A stretch of DNA of 10,727 bases from G039029935 sp039029935 (GTDB taxonomy: Bacteria; Chloroflexota; Anaerolineae; Caldilineales; Caldilineaceae): the NCBI GenBank assembly GCA_039029935.1, contig JBCCFC010000356.1:1-10727 (forward strand), read 5' to 3'. Both the position numbers and the translations under genes were made by a program. Below the pieces are notes generated by a model, which worked only from the letters and a program-made list of their open reading frames with translations, searched no databases and was not told the origin of the DNA. Below, one piece after another: positions 7,298-10,727 of this stretch (position 1 is its first letter; the number at the start of each line of letters is the position of its first letter).

Positions 7298-7346
7298 CGC
7301 GTTCCCTGCGGCTGGCGGTATCCAATCGTCAGTCGTGGGGAATGCG
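7298..7346 (+). terminator. Large stem-loop after potD, possible operon end
   Basis: Starting 11 bases after the potD stop, CGCGTTCCC (7298-7306) pairs with GGGAATGCG (7338-7346) with one G-U pair. Inside it, GGCTGGCG can pair with CGTCAGTC with two G-U pairs around a 9-base loop. The result is a nearly 50-base two-part hairpin. It lacks a T run afterwards, so it is not a standard intrinsic terminator. It could be an mRNA 3' stabiliser, a Rho-related end or a copy of a genomic palindromic repeat. Confidence 0.35.
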
Positions 7347-7365
7347 ATTGTCTGACGCATCCTGC

Positions 7366-7383
7366 AATGCACACCAGTGCATT
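7366..7383. repeat. Perfect hairpin just upstream of a consensus promoter
   Basis: AATGCAC-ACCA-GTGCATT is a perfect 7-bp stem with a 4-base loop. It ends ten bases before the -35 box at 7394. As double-stranded DNA it is an operator-like dyad. As RNA from the potD side it is a short hairpin followed by TTTGGG. Confidence 0.35.
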
Positions 7384-7393
7384 TGGGTAACGC

Positions 7394-7422
7394 TTGACAA
7401 TGTGCCTGACGAAATGTATAAT
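7394..7422 (+). promoter_or_regulatory. Consensus sigma-70 promoter
   Basis: TTGACA (7394-7399) and TATAAT (7417-7422) are separated by 17 bases, matching both boxes and the optimal spacing exactly. Transcription would begin near 7429-7430 on the plus strand. No intact gene follows; the next recognisable sequence is a decayed gene fragment from about 7575. It may be the surviving promoter of that lost gene or the promoter of an untranslated RNA. Confidence 0.65.
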
Positions 7423-7428
7423 CCTAGA

Positions 7429-7574
7429 ACATATAGTCGTGATTGTTATTGAGCGAGATGAATAGCGAGGAGGCTTCTTATCGCGTTATTATAGCAAAAA
7501 CGGTTTGAAAACCGGAATTTCTTACAAGCATCTACTCATGTAAATGCAATTTTAAAAACTCGTGGTTTCTAACC
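7429..7574 (+). other. Transcribed but apparently non-coding stretch behind the promoter
   Basis: The region is AT-rich and lacks a convincing gene. It contains a GAGGAGG run (7467-7473) without a well-placed start codon, a 16-codon ATG frame from 7458 to TGA that looks like chance, and a partial pairing of AATAGCGA with TCGCGTTATT (7460s to 7490). It could be the long 5' leader of the pseudogene or a small RNA. I see no clear terminator. Confidence 0.2.
7501..7514. repeat. 14-bp palindrome CGGTTTGAAAACCG
   Basis: CGGTTT-GA-AAACCG is a perfect dyad with a 2-base centre, about 70 bases downstream of the predicted transcription start. The size and symmetry fit a repressor-type operator half-site pair; it could be chance in AT-rich DNA. 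Confidence 0.3.
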
Positions 7575-7817
7575 ATTCTTGCTATAGATCATTTTCACCC
7601 CCCCGTTGAGCACACGCCGTCACTGGCACGCTTTCCATAACGCATGGGCCACCTATATCGCTAGCGATCTCAACCGAAAGTTGCCCGATGGATACCTTGC
7701 CGAGCCAAATGTACAGTTTGGGATCGAGATTGATGTGGCTGCATTTAATGAAACCAGTCTCAGCCATATTGAAAATACTACTGATTCGCCAGTGCTATGG
7801 ACACCACCAGAGCCTAT
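7575..7817 (+). pseudogene. Decayed 5' fragment of a 'DHFHPPL / HWxxFHxxW' hypothetical protein
   Basis: Two reading frames join into one N-terminus. The first, from ATT 7575, reads ILAIDHFHPP. After the run of seven C at 7598-7604 the frame shifts by one and continues LSTRRHWHAFHNAWATYIAS, then DLNRKLPDGYLAEPNVQFGI and EIDVAAFNE, to VLWTPPEP. I recall a family of uncharacterised proteins (planctomycetes, cyanobacteria, Chloroflexota) starting MPLxDHFHPPL and continuing with a [RH]HWxxFHxxW block and a 'VEIDVATFE' block; one C fewer would restore that frame. The expected start codon reads ATT, and homology ends near 7817, so the gene has lost its start, frame and 3' end. No function is known to me. 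A sequencing error in the C run could explain the shift but not the missing 3' part. Confidence 0.6.
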
Positions 7818-7895
7818 GCACAGCCTCCCTTGGAGGAATTGCGAAAGCTATTGGGGCTTAACTATTTGCGTGTGTTTGCGGAGGTAGTGGGATAG
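7818..7895 (+). pseudogene. Possible 3' tail of an unrelated enzyme fused to the previous fragment
   Basis: In a frame different from the previous fragment, the sequence to TAG 7893-7895 reads AQPPLEELRKLLGLNYLRVF and then AEVVG. The pattern [DE]-x-x-[KR]-[IL]-L-G-x-N-[FY]-L-R-V-F resembles the C-terminal helix of membrane-dipeptidase (M19) or related amidohydrolase-type enzymes. It is not the end expected for the DHFHPPL family. Only about 25 residues remain, so the identification is tentative. An ATG at 7797 opens the same frame, but a functional 32-residue product seems unlikely. The junction with the upstream fragment falls between about 7810 and 7830. Confidence 0.3.
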
Positions 7896-7953
7896 CCTTG
7901 CCTAGTGCATCATCCATTAGTTCACTTAAATAATCATTTCTCTGTCTTTATTC

Positions 7954-10727
7954 TTAACGATTGATAATCGGCAGATATAAGTGATGTCCTTCTCGGCGCA
8001 GACTGGCCGCACCAACCAGCGTTTCGCGGTGAACCACTGGCAAATAGAGCCTATTTGTCGTCAGAGTCTGTTCTGGCAATTCGACGGGCTTTTGGATATC
8101 AATCATGTACGTCTGTGTAAGCATGTTGTGTTCGTTGACAGTCGTAACCGTAATTGTTTTGCTTCCTGTGCTAGACCATGACCATGTAGCGAATGCCTCT
8201 ACTCCACCCCATGTAATTTGTGGCCGCTGGCCGGTTGCCTCCCACAAATAGGTGACGGGTAGCATCACATCGGGTGGTCCGACGGATACGGTGAATGCGT
8301 ATGAATGCGATAGCTGCCCGTTGTCAGGCCCATCAATCGTTAATGTCGTCATCATCCCTGCCGTATCTGTTGGTGTAGCATCTGTGCCAGTGTCAGCACC
8401 TGCGTCTGCATCTGCATCTGTTTCATTATCATTACCAGTATTTTGTACAGGTGCAATCACAACAGGTGTGCTTGCCATAACCTTGTCCACATGCGCCTCG
8501 ACAATGGCAACACCAGCCTTGTTGCCTGATGTCAGCGTGGTCGTCACCCGTCCAGCCGCATCTGTCTCTGCTACTGCTGGCGTCACCGCACCAAGTGATG
8601 TCGTGAACGTGACCATCTGCGCTGCTCGTGGTGTGTCGTTGGCCTCATCCATCACGGTTGCCACAATGGTGCTACGATTGTCACCATTTGCCATCAACAT
8701 CAAGTTGTCAACGCTCAACGCCACCGCCGCCACCGGGTTCTCTTGAATCGTCATCGTATAGGTATCTGTCACCGTTCCGAGCAGATTGGCTGCCGACAGA
8801 TGAATCTCTTTCACCCCCGGCGTCGTCCATGTAAAGTTGACCGTGCTGGTGATGTGGCGCATCTGGATGACAGGCAAGTTCTCACTGGTGTGCCAGACAT
8901 AGAAGAGCGGTGGCGTGGCATCCGCTGGTGCAATCGTTGCTGTAAATGGATAGGACACATCGACCGCCCCGACCGAATCCCCTTCAATCATGACCGATGT
9001 CGGTGCCGTGAGATGCGTCCAGACCTGCTCTTGGATGGTGATCGTATGTGTCTGCGTCACGACAGCAAGCGCGTTCTGGGCAACCACCGTAATCTCCTTC
9101 ACACCCATCGTCGCCCATGACCATGTGACGGCATTGACAATCCCGCCAGCCTGTACAACATCGGGCTGGTCTGTTGCCTGCCACGTATAGGTGACAGGGG
9201 GGGTGGCGTTGAATGGCACACCGATGGCGGTGAAGGTGTAGTCAATATCAGGAACGCCATGTGTTGCTGCGATCAGCCGCACGTCTGTGAGCGAAATCGG
9301 CGCAGGCGGTACAGGAATTACCGGAACCGTTGGTGTCTCTACCACCGTGAAGGTCACGCTTGTGGTGGCGGTGATGGCGTCAGCGTATGCCGTTATCGTG
9401 GCAATGCCGGGTTGATTGTCTACGGTCAACGTCGTCGTGACCACACCTGAGCTATTGGTCGTGGCCGTCAGCGGTGAAATTGTGCCAAGCGTTGTTGTGA
9501 ACGAGATGGTTTGGTCGATGAGTGGGGTGTTGGCTGCATCAGTGACGGTGGCTGTGATGATGGCTGTGCTGGTGCTGTTGGCTGTGATGGTGATGGGGGT
9601 GATATTTACGTGGATGATATGCGGTTGACTTGTATTCGTATTATCATCCGGTGGTGGCACTGGTTTTGTAAAATTTTGATATGCCTCGGTTGTATGCAAC
9701 AAGTCTATTTGATCAATGGCAATTGTGCCGAACTGTTCTGCTCGAATGACTGCATTCACAATAGTATAAGGGCCATCTAACTGAACATCATGAATATACT
9801 GACCATCAAAGACCAAGGGGACACTATATGTGCCAGAAATGTGAATAGGAATATTTAGAGAAGTACTGTCAATAATGACCGTATTGTGGGCTATTTGTGC
9901 AGATACAACATACGTTGCTGGTTCAGATACTTGAATTTCAACACCAACCAGCAAGGCGTCCATCAACGAATCATTATCAAAATCAATTGCCTGATCTGAT
10001 ACGTTTTCTGTGAATTGGGCATCGCGAGGTGCAACGGTCCAAAGAACATCCGATTGCCGTGTATATTCAATTCCGTTGGTGACACCGCGTGCTGTCACTT
10101 CTACAATAGAATACCCTGGCATATCAGGCAGTCTATAGTCTGTCTGATACAGACCATTGCCACGAGCCTCCAGCGTTAATTCGACCTCTACGCCATCCGG
10201 TCTGATGACAGTTGCTGTCACAACACCATCTTGAACAGGGATACCGCCCAACACCAGTGTTGCAGTGAGTGTGACTGTCTCGTCAATCTGGTATGTGTTT
10301 AACGGTTGTGTTACATTGAGTTGTAAAGATGAAGGTGCAGCAACATAACTCGTATAGGCAATCGCTTCCGCACTGCTACCATCATGTTCGAGAATCACAT
10401 GCCATAACCCAGGTAGCGTTTGTGTAAAGTAGTAGCTTGCAGATGGCGGATATGCTGGGCCGCCCTCAATGTGTTCATAGCTTACAGTCGGCTGAGTTAT
10501 CGCATATTCAGGCGTAATCCTTTGTCCATCAGGTCTGATAAGCACGGCACTTACATTGTCACCTATCCAAGAGGTCAAAAATAGTGATTCACCCTCATTA
10601 TCCATCATCACCGTATAGGAAATTGATTGACCTGCAATCAATGCGCCAGATGAGCTATTAATGGTCTGGAAGGGGATTGCCTGTTCTTGGCTAGGTGTTT
10701 GTGTTGCCATATTACTATCGACATTAC
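7954..10727 (-). CDS. Large Ig-repeat surface or secreted protein, C-terminal part
   Basis: The frame is open to the right edge. The first in-window ATG (10708-10710) has no Shine-Dalgarno and no signal peptide follows, so the true start is probably outside. Numbering from that Met (918 residues): beta-rich N-terminal domains (about 20-125 and 128-226), a sandwich-like region with DFDNDSLMD (230-345), a Pro/Asn linker, an invasin-type Big_1 domain (366-457), two PKD-like repeats (474-560, 565-655), a second Big_1 (660-752), an Asp/Thr-rich linker (757-784) and a third PKD-like repeat (788-873). The PKD-like repeats share YxFTA..., a central [TF]YxW and TxGxKxIxV...TxTITIQ. The chain ends with two LYLPhhxR motifs. 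Such proteins are adhesins or envelope structural proteins; no catalytic motif is visible. Convergent with potD across a 667-base gap. Confidence 0.85.
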   Translation of the reverse strand, partial: NVDSNMATQTPSQEQAIPFQTINSSSGALIAGQSISYTVMMDNEGESLFLTSWIGDNVSAVLIRPDGQRITPEYAITQPTVSYEHIEGGPAYPPSASYYFTQTLPGLWHVILEHDGSSAEAIAYTSYVAAPSSLQLNVTQPLNTYQIDETVTLTATLVLGGIPVQDGVVTATVIRPDGVEVELTLEARGNGLYQTDYRLPDMPGYSIVEVTARGVTNGIEYTRQSDVLWTVAPRDAQFTENVSDQAIDFDNDSLMDALLVGVEIQVSEPATYVVSAQIAHNTVIIDSTSLNIPIHISGTYSVPLVFDGQYIHDVQLDGPYTIVNAVIRAEQFGTIAIDQIDLLHTTEAYQNFTKPVPPPDDNTNTSQPHIIHVNITPITITANSTSTAIITATVTDAANTPLIDQTISFTTTLGTISPLTATTNSSGVVTTTLTVDNQPGIATITAYADAITATTSVTFTVVETPTVPVIPVPPAPISLTDVRLIAATHGVPDIDYTFTAIGVPFNATPPVTYTWQATDQPDVVQAGGIVNAVTWSWATMGVKEITVVAQNALAVVTQTHTITIQEQVWTHLTAPTSVMIEGDSVGAVDVSYPFTATIAPADATPPLFYVWHTSENLPVIQMRHITSTVNFTWTTPGVKEIHLSAANLLGTVTDTYTMTIQENPVAAVALSVDNLMLMANGDNRSTIVATVMDEANDTPRAAQMVTFTTSLGAVTPAVAETDAAGRVTTTLTSGNKAGVAIVEAHVDKVMASTPVVIAPVQNTGNDNETDADADAGADTGTDATPTDTAGMMTTLTIDGPDNGQLSHSYAFTVSVGPPDVMLPVTYLWEATGQRPQITWGGVEAFATWSWSSTGSKTITVTTVNEHNMLTQTYMIDIQKPVELPEQTLTTNRLYLPVVHRETLVGAASLRREGHHLYLPIINR
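7957..8055 (-). other. Tandem C-terminal 'LYLPhhxR' motifs of the Ig-repeat protein
   Basis: Residues 886-895 read NRLYLPVVHR and the final ten residues (909-918) read HHLYLPIINR, 13 residues apart. I associate a single terminal YLP-hydrophobic-hydrophobic-x-Arg with many secreted Chloroflexota proteins, where its position at the very end suggests a sorting or anchoring tag. Two copies in one protein suggest tail duplication or readthrough into an older tail. Confidence 0.5.

Noticed and set aside
7458..7508. 16-codon ATG frame behind the consensus promoter (MNSEEASYRV...).
   Set aside because: Too short, with no Shine-Dalgarno at proper distance; the GAGGAGG lies inside the frame.
8252..8746. 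164-residue plus-strand frame rich in Ser/Val/Ala/Thr.
   Set aside because: It is the antisense shadow of the repetitive Thr/Val/Ala-rich Ig-repeat gene; no start site or family resemblance.
1..10727. CRISPR array, tRNA or rRNA genes.
   Set aside because: I saw no spaced identical repeats of suitable length and no tRNA or rRNA-like segments on either strand.

Overview
The window looks like an accessory part of a Chloroflexota genome, perhaps Anaerolineae, Caldilineae or a relative. This is an inference of moderate confidence. It rests on three things: a lipoprotein with a long Ala/Ser/Glu/Asp linker after the lipobox, a large protein built from PKD-like and invasin-type Ig repeats, and a C-terminal 'LYLPhhxR' tail that I associate with secreted Chloroflexota proteins. 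Base composition looks mid-range. The methyltransferase/P-type ATPase part looks more AT-rich by eye than the transporter part.

Layout. Positions 3-113 hold what appears to be the last 36 codons of an IS110/IS116-type transposase. A non-coding stretch follows, with a small inverted repeat, a TTGACA box and an 8-bp tandem repeat array. From 264 to 7286 one co-directional block runs without an obvious internal terminator. It encodes a class I SAM-dependent N-methyltransferase (264-1049), an atypical heavy-metal-type P-type ATPase lacking the CPC metal motif (1075-3237), a 41-residue small ORF overlapping the ATPase stop (3224-3349), and a complete spermidine/putrescine-type ABC importer potA-potB-potC-potD (3352-7286). 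The transporter genes overlap by 4 bases (potA/B, potB/C) or are separated by 40 bases (potC/D). The sORF sits between ATPase and potA with a 14-base overlap on one side and 2 bases on the other.

From 7287 to 7953 there is no intact gene. The stretch holds a large stem-loop, a second hairpin, a textbook sigma-70 promoter (TTGACA-17-TATAAT) with no intact gene behind it, and gene debris. The debris is a decayed 5' fragment of a 'DHFHPPL...HWxxFHxxW' protein, frameshifted in a run of seven C, joined to what looks like the 3' tail of an unrelated enzyme. From 7954 to the right edge, on the minus strand, lies the C-terminal part of a large surface or secreted Ig-repeat protein whose start is outside the window.

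How the genes may work together: PotD captures a polyamine-like cation outside the membrane and PotBC/PotA import it. The linked methyltransferase and the P-type ATPase without metal-coordinating cysteines suggest that the unit handles or modifies an organic amine, not only imports it. This is an inference from gene order; the sequence does not prove it.
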